The notes under the pieces were generated by a model. The model had not been told where the DNA came from. It made no database searches and saw nothing but the letters and a program-made list of their open reading frames with translations. A stretch of 64,000 nucleotides of DNA from Methylotenera versatilis 7 (lineage in GTDB: Bacteria; Pseudomonadota; Gammaproteobacteria; Burkholderiales; Methylophilaceae), in assembly GCF_000799165.1 (NCBI RefSeq), contig NZ_JUGF01000002.1:1054001-1118000 (forward strand), in the 5' to 3' direction. Shown here piece after piece: positions 52,749 to 61,633 of the stretch. Every line of letters starts with the position of its first letter. Positions within the stretch are counted from its first letter, which is position 1. Made by a program: the position numbers and the translations under genes.

Positions 52749-54053
52749 ATGTCTAACCAAAATCTTTTAAACCGCAGTTTGCAATCGGTGTGGCATCCCT
52801 GCACGCAGATGAAGCAGCATGAGGCTTACCCTCTCATCCCCATTCAGCGTGGCGAGGGCGTTTGGCTTTATGATGTAGCGGGCAATCAATATCTGGACGC
52901 AGTCAGCAGTTGGTGGGTAAATCTGTTCGGCCACAATAATCCACGTATTAAAGATGCGATTAAGCAACAGTTGGATACGCTGGAGCATGTGATGCTGGCA
53001 GGATTCACGCATGAGCCTGTGGTTGCATTATCGGAAAAACTAGCGCAACTCACCGGCTTGGGTCATGCGTTTTATGCCAGCGATGGCGCCAGTGCGACTG
53101 AAATTGCGCTTAAGATGAGCTTTCATTATTGGCGCAATAGTGGGAAATCAAATAAAACCAAATTTATCAGCCTGCAAAACAGTTATCACGGCGAAACACT
53201 GGGCGCGCTGGGCGTGACCGATGTGGCGATTTTTAAAGATACTTATGCGCCCTTGTTAATGCAATCTGCACAAATGCCCAGCCCTGATTTTAGATTGGCA
53301 GAAGCGGGTGAAAGTGCAGAAAGCTTTGCTTTGCGCTGCGCTGAACAGCTAGAACACTATGTCAGTCAGCATCATCATGAACTGGCGGCTTTTATCATTG
53401 AGCCGTTGGTGCAATGTGCGGCTGGTATGGGTATGTATCATCCTGTTTATTTGCGCCGAGCGCGTGAGATTTGCCAGCAATACCAAGTACATTTAATTGC
53501 CGATGAGATTGCGGTCGGTTTTGGTCGCACCGGAACTCTATTTGCTTGTGAGCAGACAAATGTCAGGCCGGATTTCATTTGCTTGTCTAAGGGGATTACC
53601 GGCGGCTATTTGCCGTTATCTGTGGTGTTAACGACGGATGAAGTCTATGCGGCATTTTATGATGACAGTGTCGCAAAAGGTTTTTTACATAGTCATAGCT
53701 ACACGGGAAATCCCTTGGCGTGCAGTGCTGCTTTAGCGACATTAGCCATTTTTGAAACAGAGAATGTATTAGAAAAAAATCGGGCAAAGGCCGCTTACTT
53801 AACTACTAAAATGCAAGCGTTTACTCACTTGCCGATTGAGCATCTACGTTATCAAGGCATGATTACGGCATTTGATGTGAAAAGTGAGAGTGTGCATTTT
53901 TCTCGTGATTGTTATGCAGCAGCTTTAAAAAATGGCCTGTTAATTCGTCCCATTGGTAACACGGTATATTTCATGCCGCCTTATACGATTTCAGAATCTG
54001 AAATAGATTTTATGCTGGATGCAGCGCTTAAAAGTGTGCAATTGGCGATATGA
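52749..54053 (+). CDS. bioA: Adenosylmethionine-8-amino-7-oxononanoate aminotransferase
   Basis: PLP enzyme of biotin synthesis converting KAPA to DAPA with S-adenosylmethionine as amino donor. At 434 residues it has VWHPCTQMKQHE at the N-terminus (the BioA hallmark), SSWWVNLFGHNNPRI, ASDGASATEIALKM near 112, the Asp in ADEIAVGFGRTG, and the PLP lysine in SKGITGGYLPLS near 280. No other bio gene is in the window. It sits between pldA (8-base gap) and dacB (ATGA overlap). Confidence 0.95.
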   Translation: MSNQNLLNRSLQSVWHPCTQMKQHEAYPLIPIQRGEGVWLYDVAGNQYLDAVSSWWVNLFGHNNPRIKDAIKQQLDTLEHVMLAGFTHEPVVALSEKLAQLTGLGHAFYASDGASATEIALKMSFHYWRNSGKSNKTKFISLQNSYHGETLGALGVTDVAIFKDTYAPLLMQSAQMPSPDFRLAEAGESAESFALRCAEQLEHYVSQHHHELAAFIIEPLVQCAAGMGMYHPVYLRRAREICQQYQVHLIADEIAVGFGRTGTLFACEQTNVRPDFICLSKGITGGYLPLSVVLTTDEVYAAFYDDSVAKGFLHSHSYTGNPLACSAALATLAIFETENVLEKNRAKAAYLTTKMQAFTHLPIEHLRYQGMITAFDVKSESVHFSRDCYAAALKNGLLIRPIGNTVYFMPPYTISESEIDFMLDAALKSVQLAI

Positions 54054-55507
54054 GCATAAAAGTCATTGCCACCTTATTCCTGTGTTTTTTCTCCTGTGCT
54101 GCTTATGCTGAACTGCCAGCCAGCGTAATAGATGCATTAAAACAATCACGCATTCCACAAGCTAGCGTTGGCGTTTATGTGCAAGCCGTAGATGGAACTC
54201 GACCAAGCATCACACACAATGCTGAAATAGGCCTTAACCCAGCCAGCGTGATGAAGTTGATCACTACAAACGCAGCCCTGGATTTATTAACGCCCGCTTA
54301 CCGCTGGAAAACCGAGATTTATCGTGATGGTGATGTGATTAATGGCGTTTTGAATGGCAATCTCATCATTAAAGGCTACGGTGCCCCAAGTTTTAAAGTG
54401 CAAGATTTTTGGCAATTATTAATGCGATTACAACAAGCGGGCATTAACGAAATTAAGGGCGATTTAATCATTGATAAAAGTATTTTTGCTGAAAAATCAG
54501 GCAATCGTCCAGCCTTTGATGCGGAAATTTGGCGTGCCTATAATGCACAATCCAGTGCGTTTCTGGTCAACGGACGCCATACTAGCTTTAGGTTCAGCAC
54601 AACAGATACGGCTGTAAATGTGAATCAAGAATTTGAGTTAAATGCAGTAAAAGTTGTCAATAATATGCAGTTAAGTCAAGGCGCTTGTGGTGACTGGCGT
54701 AATCGTTTTGCATATACCGTTAAAACTGAACCGGACGGCGTAGTTGTGACTTTCAACGGCACATTTTCGCCAGATTGTGGTGAGCGTTATTTAGAATTGA
54801 GCGTGTTGGATGATGAACAATATGCGTTTTACACCTTTAAAAAACTGTGGCGTGAATTGGGTGGCGTGTTCAACGGGAAGCTCAAAAATCAGGCTTTGCC
54901 AGAGAAGCAAGATTTGTCAGAAGAGCAGAGTTTATCAGCAACACATAATTTAAAAATCTCAGTGATAAAAGTAGTTGAACAGGTGTCTGAGCCTTTGGGT
55001 TATGTGATACGTGACATGAATAAGTGGAGTAATAATCTAACAGCGCGACAATTGCTGTTGACGCTGGCCGCAGAAAAACAAGTTTTGCCTGCAACAGAAG
55101 CCAAGGGTGAAACGGTGGTTAAAAACTGGCTGGCCTCTAAAAGTATAGAAGCTAAAGAGTTGGTGCTTGAAAATGGTTCAGGATTGTCGCGAATCGAACG
55201 TGTGAGCAGCCAGCACTTGGGTCAAATGCTAGTGAGTGCTTACAATAGCCCAGTGATGCCGGAATTATTAGCTTCACTACCAATATTAGGTTTAGATGGC
55301 ACGGCAAAAAACCGCTTAAAAGATAGTGTAGCCCAACAGCGTGTGCATTTGAAAACCGGCTCATTAGATGGCGTGAGTGCGGTAGCGGGCTATGTTTTAA
55401 GTAGCCAAAATAAGCGTTACGTGTTTGTCTTTATTGTTAATGACGCAAATGCAGCCGCCAGCAGAACTGCGCAAGATGCGTTGATTGAATGGGTTTATAA
55501 CCATTAA
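54050..55507 (+). CDS. dacB: D-alanyl-D-alanine carboxypeptidase/endopeptidase (PBP4)
   Basis: Periplasmic peptidoglycan hydrolase of the S13 family, 485 residues. The signal peptide ends near residue 20 (AAYAEL). The active-site triad is intact: SxxK in NPASVMKLIT near residue 64, SNN in KWSNNLTARQL near 325, and KTG in HLKTGSLDGVSAVAGY near 430. The low-molecular-mass class C plan, with a large insert after SxxK, marks PBP4 (DacB). The start overlaps the bioA stop (ATGA). Confidence 0.95.
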   Translation: MSIKVIATLFLCFFSCAAYAELPASVIDALKQSRIPQASVGVYVQAVDGTRPSITHNAEIGLNPASVMKLITTNAALDLLTPAYRWKTEIYRDGDVINGVLNGNLIIKGYGAPSFKVQDFWQLLMRLQQAGINEIKGDLIIDKSIFAEKSGNRPAFDAEIWRAYNAQSSAFLVNGRHTSFRFSTTDTAVNVNQEFELNAVKVVNNMQLSQGACGDWRNRFAYTVKTEPDGVVVTFNGTFSPDCGERYLELSVLDDEQYAFYTFKKLWRELGGVFNGKLKNQALPEKQDLSEEQSLSATHNLKISVIKVVEQVSEPLGYVIRDMNKWSNNLTARQLLLTLAAEKQVLPATEAKGETVVKNWLASKSIEAKELVLENGSGLSRIERVSSQHLGQMLVSAYNSPVMPELLASLPILGLDGTAKNRLKDSVAQQRVHLKTGSLDGVSAVAGYVLSSQNKRYVFVFIVNDANAAASRTAQDALIEWVYNH

Positions 55508-55612
55508 CTTGATCGGGGTTTTTATGTACAAGTCTGTTCAATACGGCACATTGGCGAACTGAATTGATTATGCAGTATCATATTGGCTTTACATTTCACT
55601 GAATAAGCGACG

Positions 55613-56068
55613 ATGAAACTACTTAATATTTTAATCGCAGGCATTTTATTAACCACTTTAAATGCTTGTAACGCCGAAACAACTACATCAACACAGGAAA
55701 AAACTGCAATGACTGCAAACATCACAGAATTACAAAAAATTGATACACAAGTAGGCACTGGCCGCGAAGCCGAACCAGGTTTTAACGTGACTGTACATTA
55801 CACTGGCTGGCTGTACGACGCAGCGGCGGAAGGCCATAAAGGCAAGAAGTTTGATAGTAGCGTAGACAGAAAAGAACCATTCAATTTCTTTTTAGGTGGC
55901 GGCCAAGTGATTCAAGGTTGGGATGAAGGTTTTGCTGGGATGAAAATTGGCGGCAAACGCACATTAGTTATTCCGCCAGAAATGGGCTACGGTGCACGCG
56001 GTGCAGGCGGTGTGATTCCGCCGAATGCCACTTTAGTTTTTGATGTAGAACTATTAGACGTCAAATAA
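55613..56068 (+). CDS. FKBP-type peptidyl-prolyl isomerase lipoprotein
   Basis: A 151-residue isomerase. The N-terminus is a lipoprotein signal with lipobox LNAC (Cys19), then a Thr/Ser-rich linker. The FKBP domain (about 40-151) carries VTVHYTGWLYD, GKKFDSSVDRKEPFNFFLGGGQVIQGWDEGFAGMKIGGKR and IPPEMGYGARGAGGVIPPNATLVFDVELL, with the rapamycin/proline-pocket residues conserved. It is probably anchored in the periplasm and assists folding there. A nested-palindrome element follows the stop. Confidence 0.93.
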   Translation: MKLLNILIAGILLTTLNACNAETTTSTQEKTAMTANITELQKIDTQVGTGREAEPGFNVTVHYTGWLYDAAAEGHKGKKFDSSVDRKEPFNFFLGGGQVIQGWDEGFAGMKIGGKRTLVIPPEMGYGARGAGGVIPPNATLVFDVELLDVK

Positions 56069-56082
56069 AATTATCATCTTCG

Positions 56083-56184
56083 TCGCCACGGTGTTGCAAG
56101 GTTGAGAAAGTGCACGCAGCATACAGATAGTATGTAGGCGCGATTTTTCAACCTTGTGCCTTGTCTGGCTTAGAAGCTGATGAT
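56083..56184. repeat. Nested-palindrome intergenic element after the FKBP gene
   Basis: Three nested inverted repeats: outer ATCATC (56083-56088) with GATGAT (56179-56184), middle CAAGGTTGA (56097-56105) with TCAACCTTG (56148-56156), and inner CATAC-AGATA-GTATG (56120-56134). The core shares layout and short blocks (ACGCAG, ACAG, AGTA, GGC) with the element at 47575-47699. No ORF lies here. It may act as a 3' end or as an RNA structure. Confidence 0.5.
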
Positions 56185-56240
56185 TTATGGTCTAGCAATA
56201 GTAAAATCGTGACAACAGCAAAATAAAGTAGGAATCAATC

Positions 56241-56663
56241 ATGAAAGTTAGAATCAAGTGGGTTGAAGATGTCAGTTTTGTTGGCGAATCTGAAACGGGT
56301 CATGCGGTAGTGTTGGACGGGGCGCCTGAAAATGGTGGTCGTAATATCGGTATGCGTCCAATGGAAATGTTGCTAATCGGCATGGGTGCTTGCACTGCTT
56401 TCGATGTTGTCACGATACTGAAAAAATCGCGCCAGCCTATTGTCGATTGTGTCGCAGAAATCGATGCGGAACGCGCCAATGAGATTCCCAAAGTGTTTAC
56501 CAAAATTCATGTGCATTTTGTGATTACAGGCGATAACTTGAATGAAACGCAAGTAGAGCGCGCAGTGAAGTTGTCGGCAGAGAAATATTGCTCGGCTTCT
56601 ATCATGTTAAGTAAATCGGTTGAAATTACACATGATTATGAGATTAAAACAGGTACTGTTTAA
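56241..56663 (+). CDS. OsmC/Ohr-family protein
   Basis: A 140-residue OsmC-like protein; family members use a thiol pair to reduce organic peroxides. The first Cys lies in MLLIGMGACTAFDVVTIL (near 53) and the second in AEKYCSASIML (near 115), matching the family spacing. The N-terminal half is the beta-sheet part (KVRIKWVEDVSFVGES). It resembles the YhfA-type OsmC subgroup more than Ohr. The VOC gene overlaps its stop (TAATG). Confidence 0.9.
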   Translation: MKVRIKWVEDVSFVGESETGHAVVLDGAPENGGRNIGMRPMEMLLIGMGACTAFDVVTILKKSRQPIVDCVAEIDAERANEIPKVFTKIHVHFVITGDNLNETQVERAVKLSAEKYCSASIMLSKSVEITHDYEIKTGTV

Positions 56664-57070
56664 TGTTAAATAGTCAGCCACAGGGCATGTTAGGCATTCG
56701 TCATCTCGCTTTGTTTGTTAAAAACTTAGAAGCAGCAGTAGATTTTTATACGCGCATTATGGGGATGCGTATTGAGTGGCAACCTGACCCTGACAATGTC
56801 TATTTAACTAATGGCGGCGATGTGTTTGCACTGCATCGCGTTGACTATGTGCCGCAGGCGCAGCAGCGATTAGACCATATTGGCTTTGTATTGAACGCAC
56901 CACAGGACGTAGATAATTGGCATGCGTATTTTGTACAAAACGGTGTGAAAATAACAGAGGCGCCAAAAACGCATCGTGACGGTTCACGCGGTTTCTACTG
57001 TCTGGACGCTGTGGGGCATTTACTGGAATTGATTTATCATCCGCCGATATCTGCAGGATTAAATCAGTAA
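56663..57070 (+). CDS. VOC (glyoxalase-fold) family protein
   Basis: A 135-residue single-domain VOC protein. The opening GIRHLALFVKNLEAAVDFYTRIMGMRIEW, the central LDHIGFVLN and the C-terminal GHLLELIYHP supply the His and Glu residues typical of metal-binding glyoxalase/bleomycin-resistance folds. The reaction is not determined. Translation is coupled to the OsmC-like gene, suggesting a shared detoxification or redox role. Confidence 0.88.
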   Translation: MLNSQPQGMLGIRHLALFVKNLEAAVDFYTRIMGMRIEWQPDPDNVYLTNGGDVFALHRVDYVPQAQQRLDHIGFVLNAPQDVDNWHAYFVQNGVKITEAPKTHRDGSRGFYCLDAVGHLLELIYHPPISAGLNQ

Positions 57071-57104
57071 AGTAAGCAACAAAATTGGAGTGTTAATAAA
57101 TTGG

Positions 57105-57425
57105 CTAAGTGACAATTTTAACGGTTAACGGCGCTTCGTTTTCTAACACATTCAGTAACCTGTCTACATTAGGGTGCTTGCCAGGGCAGTTTTCAGCGTC
57201 TTCCGTATGCTCTGCAAATAAAGCTAAACCTTCTACCGCAGCATCCAATGTAATGGCACCAAACATTTTGTATAAATGGTTAAACACTTTGAGCGAACCT
57301 TGACTGCCAGGTTTGTTTTCAATCACACCAGCAAGTTTTCCGCTTTCAAAAAACAGTTCAATACGCTTTACGTCATCCACGCTATCTAAGGTTAATAGTA
57401 CATCACTAAATTTTTGCATTTTCAA
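57105..57425 (-). CDS. DUF2322-like hypothetical protein
   Basis: A 106-residue soluble protein. It resembles DUF2322 from the pattern VDDVKRIELFFESGKLAGVIENKPGSQGSLKVFNHLY and the closing KHPNVDRLL, recalled from family knowledge rather than searched. No signal peptide or catalytic motif. The function is unknown. It lies downstream of coq7 on the same strand (57-base gap) and is convergent with the VOC gene. Confidence 0.65.
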   Translation of the reverse strand: MKMQKFSDVLLTLDSVDDVKRIELFFESGKLAGVIENKPGSQGSLKVFNHLYKMFGAITLDAAVEGLALFAEHTEDAENCPGKHPNVDRLLNVLENEAPLTVKIVT

Positions 57426-57482
57426 TCGCCTCGATTCATGGCTGTTTTGCTACCAATATTGTTGTCAGTTCTGTTCATGCTG

Positions 57483-58106
57483 CTACACGTAATATGCTGT
57501 TGTTGTCATGATTTTAGAAGCGAGTTTCATGCCAGCTTTAACTGGCTGCGGCAAATCGTTTGCACCAAGCTGTTTTGCTTCTGCCGCATGTGCTGCTTCA
57601 TCCTGCTGCATTTGGCTGACGATTGTACGCGTTTTAATGTCAGCATCACTTAATTTATTTAAATGGTTGTTTAAATGGTTGGATACTTGCTGCTCAGTTT
57701 CGGCTAAAAAGCCTAAGTTCCATTTGTCACTCATCAAGCCAGCTGTGGCGCCTAAGGCAAAGCTGCCAACATACCATACTGGGTTGAGAAGACTTTTCCG
57801 CCCACCAAGCTCATTAATGCGCATTTCGCACCAGGCGAGATGATCAGTTTCCTCATCGGCAGCATGTTGCAAGCTTTGTACGATTTGAGGATTACGCGAC
57901 GTAAAAGCCTGACCACTGTATAAAGCCTGCGCGCACACCTCGCCTACATGATTAATGCGCATTAATGATGCGGCTTGGCTTCTTTGTGATTCACTAAGCG
58001 GCATTTCCTCAATGTTTACATCAGGTCGCTCTCTGCCAGCAACGGCCTGTGCAAATATGGTGCGTAAGCCTGTATCAAATGTGGTGATTAATTTGTCTAA
58101 TATCAT
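57483..58106 (-). CDS. coq7: Demethoxyubiquinone hydroxylase
   Basis: Di-iron monooxygenase of ubiquinone synthesis, hydroxylating the demethoxyquinol ring. The two four-helix repeats carry the iron ligands: [26 protein letters not shown] and the second-half [13 protein letters not shown] place the start at ATG 58106 ([10 protein letters not shown]) with GGAAG just upstream; a TTG four codons earlier is possible. Coq7 rather than UbiF is typical of beta- and alphaproteobacteria and supports the taxonomic call. Confidence 0.94.
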   Translation of the reverse strand: MILDKLITTFDTGLRTIFAQAVAGRERPDVNIEEMPLSESQRSQAASLMRINHVGEVCAQALYSGQAFTSRNPQIVQSLQHAADEETDHLAWCEMRINELGGRKSLLNPVWYVGSFALGATAGLMSDKWNLGFLAETEQQVSNHLNNHLNKLSDADIKTRTIVSQMQQDEAAHAAEAKQLGANDLPQPVKAGMKLASKIMTTTAYYV

Positions 58107-58241
58107 GATTCTTCCCAACCAATAAGCCCAGTATAACCCAGTTGTTTTGCAATAACATGCTACTCTGCAATATCTTATCTGCCGTATTTTGCACGCGCAA
58201 GATGTCAGATAATGACCAGTTATTAATACTTAAAGTATCAT

Positions 58242-58293
58242 AAAAAAGCCCTGTTAGAAGACCTGTATTGAATACAAGCTCTAACAGGGCTTT
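58242..58293 (-). terminator. Terminator of ctpA
   Basis: A perfect 14-bp stem AAAGCCCTGTTAGA/TCTAACAGGGCTTT with an inner TGTATT/AATACA hairpin, followed on the minus strand by TTTTTTA. It lies just past the ctpA stop and upstream of coq7. Confidence 0.93.
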
Positions 58294-58306
58294 AAGGCGT
58301 TACAGT

Positions 58307-59779
58307 TTATTTTTTAACGTCAGGTGTTTTTTCTTCAGCAGGTTTTGTTTCTGGTGCTTTTACTTCCGGAGATTTTTGTACCGGTAAGCCTTTCAGTACA
58401 TTCATCGCCTGCACAAATTGAATATCATCTTTGCTGGCCGGTTCAATTGGGCCTTTCTGTTCAGCAAATTTCTTCTCATTGGCTTTTTGTACAGCCAATG
58501 CTTTTTCTTCATCGATTACTTTAGCCGGTGCTTCAGCTTCTTTTGGGTTCGATAAATGCTTGGCTAAATCTGCCTCACGAATATTATTCGATTGATCAAA
58601 ACCATCTTCTACAATAATGTCCGGCACGATACCTTTGGCCTGAATCGAACGGCCTTTAGGTGTGAAGTAACGGGCAGTCGTCAATTTGATTGCACTGCCG
58701 TTATTCATCGGTAAAATCGTTTGTACAGAACCTTTACCAAAGCTTTGTGTGCCCAAAATAGTCGCGCGCTTGTGGTCTTGCAATGCGCCTGCCACGATTT
58801 CAGATGCTGAAGCTGAGCCATTGTTGATTAACACAACAATCGGTGTTTTCTTGTAATCAGCCGGTTCATCTTTTAAATAATCCACTTTGCCACGGCGCGC
58901 ATAATCAAGTGGTGTCGCATTTAAGTGCATTTTTGCGTCGGCTGTACGGCCTTCGGTATACACCACCAATTCATCTTTAGGTAAAAATGCAGCCGAAACG
59001 CCGACTGCAGCATCTAACAAGCCGCCTGGGTTATTGCGTAAATCAAGCACGATGCCTTTGAAAGGGCCTTTATTTTGCACACGTAAATCTTTTAACGCTT
59101 TGGCTAAATCTTCGCCAGTATGTTCTTGGAACTGCGTGATACGCAAATAAGCGTAGTCCTGCTCGATAAACTTATTTTTAACACTTTGCGATTTAATGAT
59201 GGCACGGGTTAATGTAAAAGTAAGAGGTTTAGTTTCACCTTTACGCAATACCGTTAAAACAATTGAAGTATCTGGTTTGCCGCGCATTTTTTTAACCGCG
59301 TCATTCAGGTTTAATCCACGCACTTGCGTTTCATCTAACTTTGAAATTAAATCGCCGGATTTTAAGCCTGCTTTGTAAGCAGGGCTGTCTTCAATTGGGG
59401 TAATTACTTTAACCAAGCCATCTTCCATGGCGACTTCAATGCCCAGTCCGCCAAATTCACCTTGCGTACCTGCCTGCAGGTCCTTATAGCCATCGGCATC
59501 CATAAAGGTAGAATGTGGATCTAATCCAGAAAGCATCCCAGTTAAGGCCTCATTGATTAGTTTTTTATCTTCAACAGGCTCTACATAATCACTCTTTACT
59601 TTGCCAAATACTTCAGCAAATACGCGCAAATCATCTAGCGGCAATTGCGATACGCTCGTTTTTTCGGCTAATGCCGAAAAGTTTAGGCTAATCAATACTC
59701 CTACTAAGACACCAGATCCAATTAACCCTATTTTTTCAAAAGAAGACCGCATGCACACCCTTTTTAATAAATTAATCAT
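58307..59779 (-). CDS. ctpA: Carboxyl-terminal processing protease (S41)
   Basis: Periplasmic tail-specific serine protease, 490 residues. A single hydrophobic signal/anchor lies at residues 17-38. A PDZ domain (about 105-180; GGLGIEVAMEDG, SPAYKAGLKSGDLI) precedes the S41 catalytic domain. The Ser-Lys dyad is in NGSASASEIVAGALQDH and QSFGKGSVQT. The C-terminal ~100 residues are Lys/Glu/Pro-rich and probably disordered. Typical targets are envelope proteins and peptidoglycan hydrolases. The start at 59779 could be replaced by the Met at residue 10. Confidence 0.93.
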   Translation of the reverse strand: MINLLKRVCMRSSFEKIGLIGSGVLVGVLISLNFSALAEKTSVSQLPLDDLRVFAEVFGKVKSDYVEPVEDKKLINEALTGMLSGLDPHSTFMDADGYKDLQAGTQGEFGGLGIEVAMEDGLVKVITPIEDSPAYKAGLKSGDLISKLDETQVRGLNLNDAVKKMRGKPDTSIVLTVLRKGETKPLTFTLTRAIIKSQSVKNKFIEQDYAYLRITQFQEHTGEDLAKALKDLRVQNKGPFKGIVLDLRNNPGGLLDAAVGVSAAFLPKDELVVYTEGRTADAKMHLNATPLDYARRGKVDYLKDEPADYKKTPIVVLINNGSASASEIVAGALQDHKRATILGTQSFGKGSVQTILPMNNGSAIKLTTARYFTPKGRSIQAKGIVPDIIVEDGFDQSNNIREADLAKHLSNPKEAEAPAKVIDEEKALAVQKANEKKFAEQKGPIEPASKDDIQFVQAMNVLKGLPVQKSPEVKAPETKPAEEKTPDVKK

Positions 59780-59913
59780 TTGCTACACATTAAGTCGTGT
59801 ATATCACTCAACTATGAGCTTAAAATAAAACAATAGGTTCATTTTGCGCTATTTCAAGTTAATTGAATAGTACGTGAAGGTAATTTTGCCAAACTTTACA
59901 ATGATAGAGATGC

Positions 59914-60201
59914 ATGTTGAGCACACATAAAGTAAATATAGAATATTGTACGCAATGCCGCTGGCTACTGCGCGCAGCTTGGCTTGCGCAAGAGTTATTA
60001 ACCACTTTTGAAGCAGATTTAAAAGCCGTGAGCTTGCAGCCGGGAACTGGTGGGATATTTGAAGTGCGTTTGAATGATGTCGTCATATTTAATCGCAAGC
60101 AAGCAGGGCGTTTTCCAGAATCTAAAGAGTTAAAACAGTTGATTCGCGATGTCATTGCACCCGAACGGGATTTGGGTCATAGCGATAGGCAGACTGAATA
60201 A
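59914..60201 (+). CDS. Rdx/SelW-family thioredoxin-like protein
   Basis: A 95-residue protein of the SelT/SelW/SelH (Rdx) family: VNIEYCTQCRWLLRAAWLAQELL with CxxC near residues 12-15, then GGIFEVRLNDVVIFNRKQAGRFPESKELKQLIRD. Cysteine stands where animal homologues carry selenocysteine. It is probably a small cytoplasmic redox protein; the partner is unknown. The C-terminal tail (PERDLGHSDRQTE) is polar. Confidence 0.9.
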   Translation: MLSTHKVNIEYCTQCRWLLRAAWLAQELLTTFEADLKAVSLQPGTGGIFEVRLNDVVIFNRKQAGRFPESKELKQLIRDVIAPERDLGHSDRQTE

Positions 60202-60296
60202 ACAAACCAGATAGCATTTGTACATGTGATTGGTTTTTCTAATCTATTTGATAGTGACAATGCGAACTATTTGCAATTCTGCAAGCTATTTTTATT

Positions 60297-60305
60297 TGGT
60301 ATAAA
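60297..60305 (+). promoter_or_regulatory. Extended -10 promoter of the bacterioferritin gene
   Basis: TGGTATAAA matches the extended -10 form TGnTATAAT with one mismatch. It lies about 65 bases upstream of the ferritin start; no good -35 stands at the right spacing. An inverted repeat TTGCA-ATTC-TGCAA (60271-60284) sits just upstream and might bind a regulator. Confidence 0.45.
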
Positions 60306-60370
60306 CTGCGTTCCATTGAGTCTGTAAGTGAAATATAACACTCAACTTACTAACAGTTTAGGAGAAGAAA

Positions 60371-60832
60371 ATGTCAGCAGATCATGGTATAAAAAGCCCG
60401 GTAGTGAGCGCTTTAAATACAATTTTAGAGTTGGAACTAGCTGGTGTTGTACGCTATACACATTACGCGCTCATGGTATTTGGATACAACCGTATTCCAA
60501 TCGTTTCCTGGTTGCGCAGCCAAGCAGCAGAATCATTAACCCATGCTGATAAAGCGGGTGAGTTAATTACACATATGGGCGGACATCCATCATTGTCAAT
60601 TGGCCCATTATTAGAAACACATAATCACGATATTGGTGACATTTTGCGCGAATCATTGGCACACGAAACAATTGCACTGAACGCATATAAAGCGTTGCTG
60701 AAATTGGTAGAAGGTGATTCTGTGATGCTGGAAGAATATGCGCGCGAGATGATTTATCAAGAAGAATTACATTTGGGCGAGGTAGATAAAATGCTACGTA
60801 AACCGGGTGAAATTGCTAAGTTCCATGAGTAA
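60371..60832 (+). CDS. Bacterioferritin-family iron protein
   Basis: A 153-residue four-helix ferritin-like protein. Di-iron ligands can be followed: Glu in LELELAGVVRYTHY near residue 22, Glu and His in AAESLTHADKAGE near 54, and second-pair ligands in ESLAHETIALNAY and YQEELHLGEVDKML. Sequence style is bacterioferritin/Dps-like, but the heme-binding Met of classical Bfr is not obvious, so a heme-free type is possible. Expected role is iron storage or iron oxidation. A GGAGAAG ribosome site precedes the ATG. It is followed by a strong terminator. Confidence 0.88.
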   Translation: MSADHGIKSPVVSALNTILELELAGVVRYTHYALMVFGYNRIPIVSWLRSQAAESLTHADKAGELITHMGGHPSLSIGPLLETHNHDIGDILRESLAHETIALNAYKALLKLVEGDSVMLEEYAREMIYQEELHLGEVDKMLRKPGEIAKFHE

Positions 60833-60887
60833 AATTTGATCAATCATGCCTTAAGCATCTATTTAATATAGATTGAGATAGCAAAAT

Positions 60888-60913
60888 AAAAAAGCGGCTC
60901 TGGCCGCTTTTTT
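60888..60913. terminator. Bidirectional terminator, bacterioferritin / NlpC
   Basis: Perfect stem AAAAAAGCGGC/GCCGCTTTTTT with loop TCTG, between the convergent ferritin and NlpC/P60 genes. U-tracts on both strands. Confidence 0.95.
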
Positions 60914-60941
60914 ATTTTAATAGAATTGATTTGATTCGGTT

Positions 60942-61505
60942 TCATCTGGCATTAATTGCAGATTTTTCAACTTCTGTATCCAGTCGCTGCGCGCCATTAA
61001 AGCGTTTTGCCCAATAACTACTTTTCATGCTCTCAACGCGCACGGTTTTGCCTGTGCTTGGCGCATGAATGAATTTGTTATCGCCCATATAAATGCCAAC
61101 ATGCGAGAATGCCGATTTTAATGTGTTAAAAAACACCAGATCGCCTGGCTGTAACTCATCTTTTTTAACTGTTTTGCCGATTTGACTAATGGCGCGAGCG
61201 GTCGGAGGCAGCGATAAATTAGTTGCTTGACTGAATACATAGCGTACGAATCCGCTGCAATCAAAGCCTGTTTCAGGGCTTTTTCCACCATATTTATATT
61301 GAATGCCCGTTAAACTTAGTGCGTTAACAAGTACTTCTTGCGCGCGTGATTGCCAATTATCAGGTTTTTCTTCATGGTTTAACTCTTCAGAATCATCTAC
61401 GCTATATAGCGTAATGCCTGCTGCATTCTGTAAGAATGACTGCTCTGCATTTGCGTTTAAGCAAACACTTAAAAAAACAGTAACAAAGAAAATAAAAAAC
61501 TTCAT
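60942..61505 (-). CDS. NlpC/P60 (C40) peptidoglycan hydrolase
   Basis: Secreted cell-wall peptidase of 187 residues. The signal peptide ends near residue 20 (ANAEQ). The catalytic Cys is in GFDCSGFVRYVF near residue 82, and the His in FSHVGIYMGDNKFIHAPS near 136, with the third polar residue in the last His. The family cuts D-Glu-mDAP bonds. It ends at the shared terminator with the ferritin gene. The 128-base spacer upstream holds only a small hairpin. Confidence 0.92.
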   Translation of the reverse strand: MKFFIFFVTVFLSVCLNANAEQSFLQNAAGITLYSVDDSEELNHEEKPDNWQSRAQEVLVNALSLTGIQYKYGGKSPETGFDCSGFVRYVFSQATNLSLPPTARAISQIGKTVKKDELQPGDLVFFNTLKSAFSHVGIYMGDNKFIHAPSTGKTVRVESMKSSYWAKRFNGAQRLDTEVEKSAINAR

Positions 61506-61574
61506 GCAATAATTTTAGATAAATTTAATCTTTTTGGATAAAAATGAGGCCTATCTTATGATGTACAAGGTCTA

Positions 61575-61595
61575 CTTAAAACTGACAGTTTTAAG
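61575..61595 (-). other. Hairpin between the Gly-rich protein and NlpC genes
   Basis: A perfect 9-bp stem CTTAAAACT/AGTTTTAAG with a three-base loop. Outer GCCTAT/ATAGGC sequences could enclose it. The tails lack a U-run, so it may be a processing signal or operator rather than a terminator. Confidence 0.4.
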
Positions 61596-61633
61596 ACTAA
61601 ACAATGAAATCCAAAATAGGCTAGGTTGAATAG

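Noticed and set aside
60251-60290. Fur box upstream of the bacterioferritin gene
   Set aside because: The best alignment to the 19-bp Fur consensus matched only about 11 positions, not better than chance for AT-rich DNA.
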